Positions 9,460 through 18,671 of a stretch of DNA of 64,000 bases are shown here, in pieces (the first letter of the stretch is position 1; each line of letters begins with the position of its first letter). The stretch is from positions 1 through 64,000 of the forward strand of contig NZ_JNXC01000002.1 of assembly GCF_000716595.1 (NCBI RefSeq), in the 5' to 3' direction. The DNA is from Saccharothrix sp. NRRL B-16314. GTDB taxonomy: Bacteria > Actinomycetota > Actinomycetes > Mycobacteriales > Pseudonocardiaceae. Position numbers and translations under genes: made by a program. A model generated the notes under the pieces. It worked only from the letters and a program-made list of their open reading frames with translations. It was not told the origin of the DNA and searched no databases.

Positions 9460-9645
9460 CTAGCGCGGGTAGTCGATCGCGCCGAATACCGTCCTGCTGC
9501 GCGTCATGATGTCCACGGACACGATGAGCTGGGCCTCAGCCAGGAGGTTGGCGCGCTCCTGCGAGCTGAGCGGCCACTGGCGCGCGGCGTTCAGCAGGTT
9601 CTGCGCGATGTCAACCGTGGTGGGTTCTTTGTCGAAGATCTTCAC
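9460..9645 (-). CDS. Small hypothetical protein
   Basis: 61-residue protein starting VKIFDKEPTTVDIAQ. GTG at 9645 is preceded by a purine-rich GGAGGGGG stretch about five bases upstream, a strong ribosome binding site. It is mostly helical in character (AQNLLNAARQWPLSSQERANL), with no membrane segment, signal peptide or cysteine. I do not recognise the family. It is leftward, convergent to ceoC and separated from the DUF3159 gene by about 310 bp, so it probably has its own promoter. Confidence 0.6.
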   Translation of the reverse strand: MKIFDKEPTTVDIAQNLLNAARQWPLSSQERANLLAEAQLIVSVDIMTRSRTVFGAIDYPR

Positions 9646-9952
9646 GCGACCCCCTCCGAAGACAGTCGCTGCTCGCATGCGACACACAACGCGCGCGAGC
9701 GCACACCAAGGATAATCGCGGAAGCCGTGCCGGCCACCGGGAGCACGTGGACGGCGAGCCTGGTGGCTGCACCTGGTGCCAGCGGGTCAGCCGCTCCCCC
9801 GTGACCGTGTGCCTGGGGCGGTCGCCAGTGCGTTAGCGGTGCGAGCCGGAAACGTCGTGATCTGCGCGGGCCGAGGTGCTTCAGCCGATCCGACCCCGCC
9901 TCACCGGCCCGTGGGTGTTCCCGCAGGGGCCGGTGAGGTGGGTCGGGGTGAG

Positions 9953-10726
9953 TCAGCGCTCGTCGGCCCGTGCGGGCTGCGGGCGGTGTTCGGCGGGGGC
10001 GTCGAGCATCTGCTCGTAGATGGTCGGCTTCGCGGCGTCGGGGTCGGACTCGGCCTGCGCCCGGAGGCGTTCCTCGGCAGCCCGGTTCTCCTCCTCCTCG
10101 ACGGCGAGGACGGCCTTCAGCCGCTTGTCCGAACGGCGGACCGCCCACACGGTCACGACCAGCGCCACCGCCATCAGCGGGTAGCCCATGGCCAGCTTCG
10201 CCGCGGCCAGCCAGCCGACCGACGCCTCGTCGTACAGCCACCGCTGCACCACGAACCGGGAGCCGAAGACCAACGCCCACACGAGCGTGGCGATGTCGTA
10301 GTCGCGGACGCTCGCCTTGTCCTGTCTCCAGGACTGGCCCTGGCCGTTGAGGGCCGACCAGATCACGCCGGCCAGCGGCCACCTGACCAGGATCGAGCCC
10401 AGGAACACGCCGCCGTAGACGAGGCTCTGCCAGATGCCGAACAGGAAGAAGCCCTTGGCGTCACCGGTGCGGTAGGCGATGAACGCGGCGATGCCGACGC
10501 CGAAGACCGCCGAGATGGCGGGCTGGATGGAACCCTTGCGCATCGCCAGCACGATGCCGATCACGACGGCTGACGACAGCGCGCTCCAGATCGCGGGCAT
10601 GAGCCCTGCGAACGCGTTCACCAGCACGAACACCACTACCGGCAACGAGGAGAACAGGAGGCCGCTGACGCCGCCCATCTGCTCGAGCATGGTGGGCTGC
10701 TTCTCGGACTCGTCCACTTGTGTCAT
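9953..10726 (-). CDS. DUF3159 membrane protein
   Basis: 257-residue integral membrane protein of the DUF3159 family (Rv2693c counterpart). About six hydrophobic segments lie between residues 22 and 190, with a charged C-terminal tail rich in Glu and Arg (EEEENRAAEERLRAQ). ATG at 10726 overlaps the stop of the OB-fold gene as ATGA, so the two form one translationally coupled unit. Function is unknown in the family. The context next to K+ transport and OB-fold genes is conserved across actinobacteria. Confidence 0.88.
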   Translation of the reverse strand: MTQVDESEKQPTMLEQMGGVSGLLFSSLPVVVFVLVNAFAGLMPAIWSALSSAVVIGIVLAMRKGSIQPAISAVFGVGIAAFIAYRTGDAKGFFLFGIWQSLVYGGVFLGSILVRWPLAGVIWSALNGQGQSWRQDKASVRDYDIATLVWALVFGSRFVVQRWLYDEASVGWLAAAKLAMGYPLMAVALVVTVWAVRRSDKRLKAVLAVEEEENRAAEERLRAQAESDPDAAKPTIYEQMLDAPAEHRPQPARADER

Positions 10727-11100
10727 GAAGCGTTCTGCAACTCGTAGTAGGGGTTGTAGAGCACCTTGCGGCCGTCACGCACCGCGATCCGCCCTCTGGC
10801 CTTGATCGTCCTGCCCGGCTCGATGCCCGCGATCCGGCGACGACCCAGCCAGACGAGCGTGACGCCCTCGGTGCCGTCGTACAACTCAGCCTCCAGCGTG
10901 GCGGCGGCGTCACGCGGGCAGAGCTCGACACTGCGCAGCCTGCCCAACACCGTCACCTCCTGACCGGACTTGCAGTCGCACGCGCGGATGGCCCCGACGG
11001 CCTCGGCTTTTCGGGACAGGTCGTCGGCGTCCAACTCACTGACGTCGGTGGTAAGCCGACGCACGAGGCGGCGCCAGTAGCCACCCCCAGTACCAGTCAT
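10723..11100 (-). CDS. OB-fold nucleic-acid-binding protein
   Basis: 125-residue protein whose residues ~50-120 form an OB fold (SGQEVTVLGRLRSVEL ... KARGRIAVRDGRKVLYNPYYEL). It corresponds to Rv2694c. OB folds of this type bind single-stranded DNA or RNA; no enzymatic motif is present. The ATG at 11100 (MTGTGGGYWRRL) is chosen over an upstream start at 11169 because the preceding 23 residues are low-complexity. Two cysteines (CDC) lie at ~residues 44-46. Its partner is the overlapping DUF3159 gene. It is divergent from the hydrolase gene, sharing a ~105-bp promoter region. Confidence 0.87.
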   Translation of the reverse strand: MTGTGGGYWRRLVRRLTTDVSELDADDLSRKAEAVGAIRACDCKSGQEVTVLGRLRSVELCPRDAAATLEAELYDGTEGVTLVWLGRRRIAGIEPGRTIKARGRIAVRDGRKVLYNPYYELQNAS

Positions 11101-11205
11101 CCCCGACTCCTGGAATGCGCGGGGCCTCGACGTCGAAGCCCGTCCAACAGCCAGCGTAACCGGGTACACCCGGTCGGGTATCCGACTGGGGGAGGATCTG
11201 GCGTC

Positions 11206-11877
11206 ATGGGATCGTCACCCGCCGTTCTGCTGCCCGGCACCGCGTCCGACGAGGTGTTCGTGGCGTCGGTGTTCGCGGGGCCGCTGGCCGAGGCCGGGTT
11301 GACGTTGGTCGCACCGGCGTCCCGTGGTGTCCGGGCGCACATAGCGGCGTTGGACACCGCCTGGAACGGGACTCCGCTGGTCGTGGGCGGGGTGTCGCTG
11401 GGCGCGCACGTGGCGGCGGCGTGGGCGGTGCGGCACCCCGAGCGGTGCGCGGGCCTGCTGCTGGCGCTGCCCGCGTGGCACGGGGCGGCAATCGGGGCGC
11501 CCGCGTCGCTGGCGGCGTCGGCCAGCGCCTCCGTGGTGGAGGAGTCGGGCGTCGAGGCTGCGCTGGACGGGGTCGACGGGTGGCTGGGCGCCGAACTGCG
11601 GCGCGCCTGGCCCCGGTACGGGACGCGACTGGCGGAGGTGCTGCGGGAGGCCGCCGGGTCGTCCGCGCCGACGTTGGCCGAGTTGAGAGGGCTGCCGGTG
11701 CCGACGGGGGTCGCCGCCTGCACCGACGACCCCGTTCACCCGTTGGAGGTCGCTCGGGAGTGGGTCGGGGCGCTCCCCCGCGCCGCTCTGCGAACGACCA
11801 CGCTGGCGGCGCTGGGCGCGGACCGGGAGTCCCTGGGCCGCGCCGCGCTCACCGCGTACCTGGACGCGTCGGGCTAG
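11206..11877 (+). CDS. Alpha/beta-hydrolase fold protein
   Basis: 223-residue putative serine hydrolase. The nucleophile elbow GGVSLGAH (~residues 66-73) fits GxSxG. A DDPVHP motif at ~residue 178 holds the likely acid and histidine. The N-terminal PAVLLPGTAS supplies the oxyanion region. The protein is short for the fold, with little or no lid. It corresponds in position to Rv2695. The substrate is unknown. Its stop codon overlaps the stop of the convergent DUF3710 gene by four bases. Confidence 0.8.
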   Translation: MGSSPAVLLPGTASDEVFVASVFAGPLAEAGLTLVAPASRGVRAHIAALDTAWNGTPLVVGGVSLGAHVAAAWAVRHPERCAGLLLALPAWHGAAIGAPASLAASASASVVEESGVEAALDGVDGWLGAELRRAWPRYGTRLAEVLREAAGSSAPTLAELRGLPVPTGVAACTDDPVHPLEVAREWVGALPRAALRTTTLAALGADRESLGRAALTAYLDASG

Positions 11878-12500
11878 GCCTCCTGCTGGGCCTGGACGTG
11901 CCGGGCGATGGCCTCGGGCAGTTCGATCGGCAACGGCGTGCGCACCGGCATCGCCTGCTCGCCGCGCACCACGACCGTGTCCCTGACCAGCGCGTACAGC
12001 GCCTCGGTCGCCCGCAGGCCCAGCTCCTCCGTCGGCGCCGCCGCGATACCGCGCAGCATCCACCGGGGGCCGTCCACGCCCACCACCCGCAGGTGCACCT
12101 CGTTGTTGCGCGCCGCGATCTCCTCGCCCCACTCGCCGTTCTCCCGCAGGATCCGGAAGCCGTCAGCCTTGAACTGGGCGATCATCTCGCTGCTGACGTC
12201 CGGCCACAGCCGGTCCGACTTCGGCGCGGCGAACGCGCTGACGGTGAGCTGGCCGACCGTCGTGAGCAGGTGCACCGCCCGCACCGCGCCCGCCGGGTCC
12301 ATCTCCACCTGGAGCTGCGCGCCGTCGGGCACGGGCAGCCGGATCGAACCCAGGTCCAGCCGGTTCAGTCCGTCGTCCGGGGCCAGCGACTCGTCGAACG
12401 GCCCCTCCTCGGCCTCCTCGACACCGTCGAACTCGACCTCGGGTTGCGCCGTCCCCCGGTTCGCGGAGTGCCTACCGCGCTTGCGGCGCCTACCGAACAT
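11874..12500 (-). CDS. DUF3710 protein
   Basis: 208-residue soluble protein of the DUF3710 family (Rv2696c counterpart), beginning MFGRRRKRGRHS. A basic, then strongly acidic N-terminal ~55 residues precede the conserved domain (LDLGSIRLPVPDGAQLQVEMD). A GTG three codons upstream (12509) overlaps the dut stop as GTGA and is an alternative start, but it would sit almost on top of the GGAGG site. ATG at 12500 has ten bases of spacing. The family is always near dut in actinobacteria, and its function is unknown. Confidence 0.88.
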   Translation of the reverse strand: MFGRRRKRGRHSANRGTAQPEVEFDGVEEAEEGPFDESLAPDDGLNRLDLGSIRLPVPDGAQLQVEMDPAGAVRAVHLLTTVGQLTVSAFAAPKSDRLWPDVSSEMIAQFKADGFRILRENGEWGEEIAARNNEVHLRVVGVDGPRWMLRGIAAAPTEELGLRATEALYALVRDTVVVRGEQAMPVRTPLPIELPEAIARHVQAQQEA

Positions 12501-12505
12501 CGCCT

Positions 12506-12973
12506 TCACCCCTCCGTCCGGGCGAGCACGTCGTGCCCGCCTGTAGAGCCGTAGCCGCCCTCTCCCCGTGCGGAGACGGGCAGCTCTTCGACTTCGCGGA
12601 ACACAGCGTGCTCCACCTTTTGCACCACGAGCTGGGCGATCCGGTCACCCCGCGCGAGCACCACGGCTTCGCGCAGGTCGTGGTTCACCAGGCAGACCCT
12701 GATCTCACCCCGGTAGCCCGCGTCGATCGTGCCCGGTGTGTTGACCACGCTCAGACCGACACGCGCGGCCAGGCCCGAACGCGGGTGCACGAATCCCGCA
12801 TAGCCCTCGGGGAGCGCGATCGCGATGCCGGTGCCGACCACCGCGCGTTCGCCAGGTTCGATCACCACGTCGGTGGTCGTCACCAGGTCCGCGCCGGCAT
12901 CACCCGGTCGGGCGTAAGCCGGGACTGGCACGGCGGGATCGAGCCGGGACAACAGGACCTCGACGCTGGGCAC
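12506..12973 (-). CDS. dut: dUTP diphosphatase (dUTPase)
   Basis: Hydrolyses dUTP to dUMP and pyrophosphate, keeping uracil out of DNA and feeding dTMP synthesis. At 155 residues it has the usual trimeric dUTPase length. All five motifs are visible: PGDAGADL (I), PRSGLA (III region), [14 protein letters not shown] (III with catalytic Asp), RGDRIAQLV (IV) and the C-terminal Gly-rich arm [10 protein letters not shown] (V). GTG at 12973 begins [10 protein letters not shown] after two residues. The start is only 24 bp from the divergent DUF3093 start, so at least one transcript is probably leaderless. Confidence 0.96.
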   Translation of the reverse strand: MPSVEVLLSRLDPAVPVPAYARPGDAGADLVTTTDVVIEPGERAVVGTGIAIALPEGYAGFVHPRSGLAARVGLSVVNTPGTIDAGYRGEIRVCLVNHDLREAVVLARGDRIAQLVVQKVEHAVFREVEELPVSARGEGGYGSTGGHDVLARTEG

Positions 12974-12997
12974 GGCGGGCGAGACTACCCTGGTGAC

Positions 12998-13462
12998 GTG
13001 AGCGAGAGTGCTGTGACCGCCCCCATCGTGTTCCGCGAGCGGCTGTACGTCCCGTGGTGGGGCTGGCCGCTGCCGCTGGCCGCCGCCGCGCTGCTGGCCG
13101 CCGAGATCCACATGGGGTTCCCCGGCGTGCGGTCGTGGCTGCCGTACGTCATCACGGTGCCGCTGGCCGTGCTGCTGATCGTGCGGATGGGTTCGGCGAA
13201 GGTCGAGGTGTCCGGCGGCGAGCTGCGGGTCGGCCAAGCTCACGTGCCGCTTGACCTGCTCGGCGAGGTCGAGGTGTTCGACTCGAGGTCGAAGCGGATG
13301 GCGATGGGGCCGAACCTGGACCCGATGGCGTTCGTGACGCACCGCGGGTGGGTCGGGCCGATGGTGCGGGTCGCGATCGACGACCCCGCCGACCCGACGC
13401 CGTACTGGCTGTTCAGCGTGCGTTCGGCGGAGAAGCTGGCGGCCCTGCTGCGCGATCGGTGA
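12998..13462 (+). CDS. DUF3093 membrane protein
   Basis: 154-residue protein of the DUF3093 family (Rv2698 counterpart). Two adjacent membrane helices lie at residues ~22-40 and ~46-64, and the rest is a small cytoplasmic beta-rich domain ([18 protein letters not shown]). GTG at 12998 has no ribosome binding site. A TACCCT hexamer ends six bases before it, consistent with a leaderless message starting at the GTG. Function is unknown. It is divergent from dut. Confidence 0.85.
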   Translation: MSESAVTAPIVFRERLYVPWWGWPLPLAAAALLAAEIHMGFPGVRSWLPYVITVPLAVLLIVRMGSAKVEVSGGELRVGQAHVPLDLLGEVEVFDSRSKRMAMGPNLDPMAFVTHRGWVGPMVRVAIDDPADPTPYWLFSVRSAEKLAALLRDR

Positions 13463-13661
13463 CGGACTGCCGGTGGTCGGCGGCGAACCCGGACCGGCTC
13501 GCGTCGACTGGGACCGGGACGCCACCCCGGCGGTGGGGGTGAGCGCCCTGGTCTGGTCGTAGCTTCTTACTTCTGCGTTTCCTACTGCTACGTGCTTACT
13601 GCTGCGTGCCTGCTGCCCGTGTTGCGTACTGCTCTGGTGGGTCGCGTGTTCCGGTCGTGCG

Positions 13662-13961
13662 TCAGGCGCAGTCGCGGCAGATGTACTGGCCGTTGACTTC
13701 CTCGGCCAGCCTGCTGCGGTGGTGCACCAGGAAGCACTTCGAGCACGTGAACTCGTCCGCCTGCTTCGGCAGGACCTTGAACGTGAGCTCCTCACCGGAC
13801 AGGTCGGCGCCCGGCAGCTCGAAGTTCTCGGCGGTCGCGTCCTCGTCGACGTCGACGACCCCGGACTGCGTTTCGTTGCGCCGCGCCTTCAGCTCCTCTA
13901 GGGAGTCCTCAGCGAGTTCGTCCGCCTCGCTGCGACGCGGTGCGTCGTAGTCGGTCGCCAT
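13662..13961 (-). CDS. DUF4193 zinc-ribbon-like protein
   Basis: 99-residue acidic protein of the DUF4193 family (Rv2699c counterpart). Residues ~15-55 are rich in Glu and Asp. The C-terminal half contains [14 protein letters not shown] and ends ICRDCA, giving two CxxC pairs that look like a zinc ribbon. Similar small zinc-ribbon proteins bind RNA polymerase or RNA, but no function has been shown that I know of. ATG at 13961 is preceded by AAAGAAG. It is monocistronic. Confidence 0.9.
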   Translation of the reverse strand: MATDYDAPRRSEADELAEDSLEELKARRNETQSGVVDVDEDATAENFELPGADLSGEELTFKVLPKQADEFTCSKCFLVHHRSRLAEEVNGQYICRDCA

Positions 13962-14392
13962 GCTTCTTTCACCCCTGCGGTCTACGGAGACTGTTCGTGT
14001 CGCTGGTTAACGCACCAGCGCCCCAATTTGTGCCCCCCGTCCCCAGTGACGGAGGTCTCGCTCGTGCGGCCGGGCGTCAACCCCCTGTACGTCGACGCTT
14101 TCCGGTGTCCGGCGGTGCCCGGAGCGCCGAGAGGGTAGCTCATCGATCGGAGGGCCGCGCAGCGGGTTCCCCCTAATTGAGCAGACGGGTGACAGGCCCT
14201 CCGCACGCAGGCCCGATAGGCTTTGCACGGGCATTGCCCACCCGGCTCTCCCGTGCTGTGATGCCCGTCATGGGCGTTGACCGTCCGCGACCGGGTGGGT
14301 GCACCCCGCTACATACCCGCCCGAGACGCGGGACCGCGGGGCGCGGCATAGCCTGATCACCATCAGCATCGGTCCAGGGGAGGTCGACGGAC
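13962..14392. other. Divergent intergenic region with the cei promoter
   Basis: 431 bp between the divergent DUF4193 and cei genes. On the plus strand a CATAGCCT element at about 14348-14355 could be the -10 of cei, leaving a ~30-base leader with the ribosome binding site AGGGGAGG before GTG at 14393. The rest contains no convincing frame; short frames in the region lack support. Confidence 0.45.
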
Positions 14393-15103
14393 GTGGGACC
14401 CGGTATGGGGAGCAGCGGGTCGTCGCGGTACCGGAAGCGACGGCCGTTGCCGGCGCTCGTCCTGTTCCTGGTGCTCGCCGTGACGGCGGTGGTGGTGTGG
14501 AACCGCGTGCTGGCGGACGCGGGGGACGTGGACGCCGCGATCAAGTGCAACCCGCCCGGACCTGCGCCTTCGGTCGCGTCCGCCGCGCCACCGGCCGGGC
14601 CGCAGGCCGCGCTGGGCTCCGTGCTGGAGCACGAGGCGCTGGACCGGACGGAGCCGGTTCCGGTCGGCGAGGTGCAGTTCCGCGTGTTCAACGCCAGCAC
14701 GCAGCGGAACCAGGCGCGGTTCGTCGCGACGACGCTGGTGGAGCTGGGGTTGAAGCAGGCGGCGGAGCCGGGCAACGACCCGGTGTACCCGGCGCAGGAC
14801 ATGGCGTGCCGCGGGCAGATCCGGTTCGGCGCGCCCGGTGCGGGTGCGGCGCGGACGTTGAGCCTGATCGAGCCGTGCCTCGAGCTGGTGCGGGACGAGC
14901 GGCAGGACGCGACGGTGGACCTGGCGATCGGCCAGAAGTTCAGCGAGGTGAAGCCGAACAGCGACGCCCGCAAGGTGCTCGACCAGCTGGCCGCGTGGGC
15001 CGAGCAGCAGCCGGAGCAGCAGGGCGGACAGGCGGCCGAGGGCTCGACCCCGCAGTCCCTGAACGCCGACAACCTCCAGGCCGCCCGCGACGTCCACTGC
15101 TGA
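14393..15103 (+). CDS. cei: Cell-envelope integrity protein Cei (LytR_C domain)
   Basis: 236-residue protein anchored by one N-terminal helix (residues ~20-38, LPALVLFLVLAVTAVVVW) with the bulk outside the membrane. An extracellular LytR C-terminal domain (FRVFNASTQRNQARFVATTLVELG) covers residues ~100-190 and a Gln-rich tail follows. By position and architecture it is the counterpart of Rv2700 (Cei), needed for envelope integrity in mycobacteria. GTG at 14393 has the strong site AGGGGAGG upstream. It carries only the LytR_C domain, not the catalytic LCP domain. Confidence 0.85.
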   Translation: MGPGMGSSGSSRYRKRRPLPALVLFLVLAVTAVVVWNRVLADAGDVDAAIKCNPPGPAPSVASAAPPAGPQAALGSVLEHEALDRTEPVPVGEVQFRVFNASTQRNQARFVATTLVELGLKQAAEPGNDPVYPAQDMACRGQIRFGAPGAGAARTLSLIEPCLELVRDERQDATVDLAIGQKFSEVKPNSDARKVLDQLAAWAEQQPEQQGGQAAEGSTPQSLNADNLQAARDVHC

Positions 15104-15139
15104 ACCACCCGCCACGGGCGACCCCACGATGGTGATTCC

Positions 15140-15333
15140 CGTGAGTCCTACGTTCGCATCGCGTGAGTCCTACGTTCCGAACGCGTGAGTCCTACGTTCG
15201 GAACGCCCGAGTTCAACGTTCAGAACAAGGTCGGCCGGCTCTGGCCGTTCTGAGCGTTGAACTCGGGGTACGCGAACGTAGGACACGGAGGTTCCGAACG
15301 TAGGACTCACGGGCTCTGAACGTAGGACTCACG
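15140..15333. repeat. Cluster B: mirror-image array of the 22-bp-period repeat
   Basis: Three CGTGAGTCCTACGTTC units (15140, 15162, 15184) and CCCGAGTTCAACGTTCAGAAC (15206-15226) are followed by a 20-base centre. GTTCTGAGCGTTGAACTCGGG (15247-15267) and three inverted units (15274, 15296, 15318) complete it. The whole ~194 bp can fold into one long hairpin. It fills the space between the convergent cei and suhB genes, so it may serve as a bidirectional terminator. The unit at 15274 is slightly diverged (GGACACGG). Confidence 0.9.
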
Positions 15334-15334
15334 G

Positions 15335-16198
15335 TTAGACCTTGGCGAAGCCGCACTCCACCAAGGCGGTGAACAGGGCGTCGGCGATTCCCGGGGCGGC
15401 GGCGAACGTGGCGTCCGCACCCAGCTCCGGCGCCTCCCCCGGCAGGTGCACGACCGCACCCGCCTCACGGGCCAGCAACGCCCCCGCGGCCCAGTCCCAC
15501 CGGCCCAGGGTGTGCTCGGCGTACGCGTCCAGCCGCCCCGCCGCCACGGCGCACAGGTCCAACGACGCCGCACCGGCCCGCCGCATGTCCCGCACCCGCG
15601 TCGCCAAGCCCGCCCACGCGTCCGCCTGACGCTGCCGCCGCTCCGCCCGGTACGCGAAGCCGTAACCCAGGAGGGACAAGTCCAATCGGGTGGCGTCCGA
15701 CACGGCGAGCCGCCGCCCGTCCAGCCACGCCCCACCACCGCGCGCCGCCGTCCAGACCCGCCCACTGGCCGGCTCCACGACCGCGCCGGCCACCGACTCG
15801 CCGTCCACCTGGGCGGCGATCGACACGGCGTAGTGCGGGATCCCGTACAGGTAGTTCACCGTCCCGTCGATCGGGTCGACCACCCAGGTCAGCCCTTCGA
15901 CGGCGGCGGTGCCCCCTTCTTCCTCGCCGATCACCGGCTCACCGGGCCGCAGCTCGGCGAGCCGCCGGCGGACGAGTTGCTCGGACGCGCGGTCGGCGGC
16001 GGTCACCACGTCGGTGGCGCTGCTCTTCGTGTCGACGTCGGTCACGGCGGCTTCGCGCATGGCCACCGCCAACTCGCCCGCCTCGCGGGCCACGAGCACG
16101 GCAGTGTCGACCAAGGAGCGCGGATCGAAACGCAACTGTTCCTCCTGCGTCACTCTCACGGGACTATCGGAGAACCGCAGGCTAATGTCTGCGGCCAC
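15335..16198 (-). CDS. suhB: Inositol monophosphatase family protein
   Basis: 287-residue Mg2+-dependent, Li+-sensitive phosphatase family member (Rv2701c/SuhB counterpart). Metal-site motifs are all present: GEEEGG, DPIDGTVNYLYG (motif A) and WDWAAGALLAREAG (motif B). It probably dephosphorylates inositol 1-phosphate, supplying inositol for phosphatidylinositol or mycothiol, but the family also acts on other sugar phosphates. GTG at 16198 is the longest start; GTG at 16159 or 16153 would remove ~14 residues that are not part of the fold. It is divergent from ppgK. Confidence 0.93.
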   Translation of the reverse strand: MAADISLRFSDSPVRVTQEEQLRFDPRSLVDTAVLVAREAGELAVAMREAAVTDVDTKSSATDVVTAADRASEQLVRRRLAELRPGEPVIGEEEGGTAAVEGLTWVVDPIDGTVNYLYGIPHYAVSIAAQVDGESVAGAVVEPASGRVWTAARGGGAWLDGRRLAVSDATRLDLSLLGYGFAYRAERRQRQADAWAGLATRVRDMRRAGAASLDLCAVAAGRLDAYAEHTLGRWDWAAGALLAREAGAVVHLPGEAPELGADATFAAAPGIADALFTALVECGFAKV

Positions 16199-16230
16199 GG
16201 TTACTGAATCGAGTAGGAAGGGCCACGGGG

Positions 16231-16992
16231 ATGGGCATGACCCGCGGGTTCGGTGTGGACATCGGCGGTTCCGGCATCAAGGGCGGGCTCGTGGACCTGG
16301 AGGCGGGTGCACTGGACGGCGAGCGCCTGCGCATCATCACGCCGCAGCCGTCGACGCCGGACGCGGTCGCCGACGTGGTCGCCGAGATCGTCGAGAAGTT
16401 CAACTGGGACGGTCCCGTGGGCGTCACCCTGCCCTGCGTCGTCAAGCACGGTATCGCGCACAGCGCCGCGAACGTCGACCAGGCGTGGATCGGCACGGAC
16501 GCGGCGGCGCTGTTCGCCCAGCGCCTCGGCCGGCCGAAGGACCAGGTCGTCGTGCTCAACGACGCCGACGCCGCCGGTATCGCCGAGATGCGCTTCGGCT
16601 CGGGCGTCGACCGGGACGGCCTGGTGGTGCTGCTGACGTTCGGCACCGGCATCGGCAGCGCCCTGTTCCTGGACGGCAAGCTCGTGCCCAACACGGAGTT
16701 CGGCCACCTCGAAGTCGACGGCCACGACGCGGAGAAGCGCGCCGCGGCCTCGGTGAAGGAGGACAAGGGCCTCACGTGGGCGGAGTGGACGCCGCGCGTC
16801 TCCCGGTACATCAACGTGCTGGAGGACCTGATCTGGCCGGACCTGGTGATCGCGGGCGGCGGGGTCAGCAAGAAGGCCGAGAAGTGGCTACCGCTGCTCG
16901 AGGTGCGCACCGAGGTGGTCGCCGCCGCGTTGAAGAACGACGCGGGCATCGTGGGAGCCGCGGTAGCCGCCGCGCAAGGTCTCCGCCACTGA
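16231..16992 (+). CDS. ppgK: Polyphosphate glucokinase
   Basis: 253-residue ROK-fold kinase that phosphorylates glucose using polyphosphate or ATP (Rv2702 counterpart). Phosphate-1 motif FGVDIGGSGIKGG is at the N-terminus, NDADAAG holds the catalytic Asp region, and TFGTGIGSALF is phosphate-2. The C-terminal IAGGGVSKKAEKW matches PPGKs. It lacks the zinc-binding CxCGxxGC loop of ROK repressors and of some glucokinases. ATG at 16231 lies 32 bp from the divergent suhB start. sigA follows 200 bp downstream, the invariable actinobacterial order. Confidence 0.95.
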   Translation: MGMTRGFGVDIGGSGIKGGLVDLEAGALDGERLRIITPQPSTPDAVADVVAEIVEKFNWDGPVGVTLPCVVKHGIAHSAANVDQAWIGTDAAALFAQRLGRPKDQVVVLNDADAAGIAEMRFGSGVDRDGLVVLLTFGTGIGSALFLDGKLVPNTEFGHLEVDGHDAEKRAAASVKEDKGLTWAEWTPRVSRYINVLEDLIWPDLVIAGGGVSKKAEKWLPLLEVRTEVVAAALKNDAGIVGAAVAAAQGLRH

Positions 16993-17189
16993 TTTGCGCA
17001 CGGTTCCACCTGCGAGAACGCGTGTCGGACCACTCCGGAGGACGCCGCGGCGCAACGGCACGCGATTCTCGTCGTTACAATGGAACGGTGCCCCGCTGAC
17101 GAACGATCCGGCGGGGGATCCCCCGTACTCAGGCGACCGAGGTTCGCGCCCTTCGGTTTGCCTTGATCGACAGTCGTGAAAGGGCGTAC

Positions 17190-18491
<1,302 letters not shown>

Positions 18492-18516
18492 CAGCACCAC
18501 CAAAGATCACTCAGAG

Positions 18517-18558
18517 CAAGGGCCTCGTCGGTTGACACCGGCGGGGCCCTTGTTCTTT
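18517..18558 (+). terminator. Rho-independent terminator of sigA
   Basis: An inverted repeat, CAAGGGCCTCG-TCGG facing CCGGCGGGGCCCTTG around a six-base loop, is followed by TTCTTTT. It starts 25 bases after the sigA stop. Confidence 0.88.
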
Positions 18559-18671
18559 TGCCGCAATGTCACCCGATCGGAGGACTGCTAACGATCACTC
18601 TCCGTGCTGTCCTGGAAGTGGCGCAGCTGCCGGGGGGCAGCATTGGGGACGCGCCGTGCAGGGGGAGAACC

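Noticed and set aside
9688..9952. Possible RNA gene between the small hypothetical gene and DUF3159
   Set aside because: No tRNA cloverleaf or known small RNA pattern could be seen; left unannotated.
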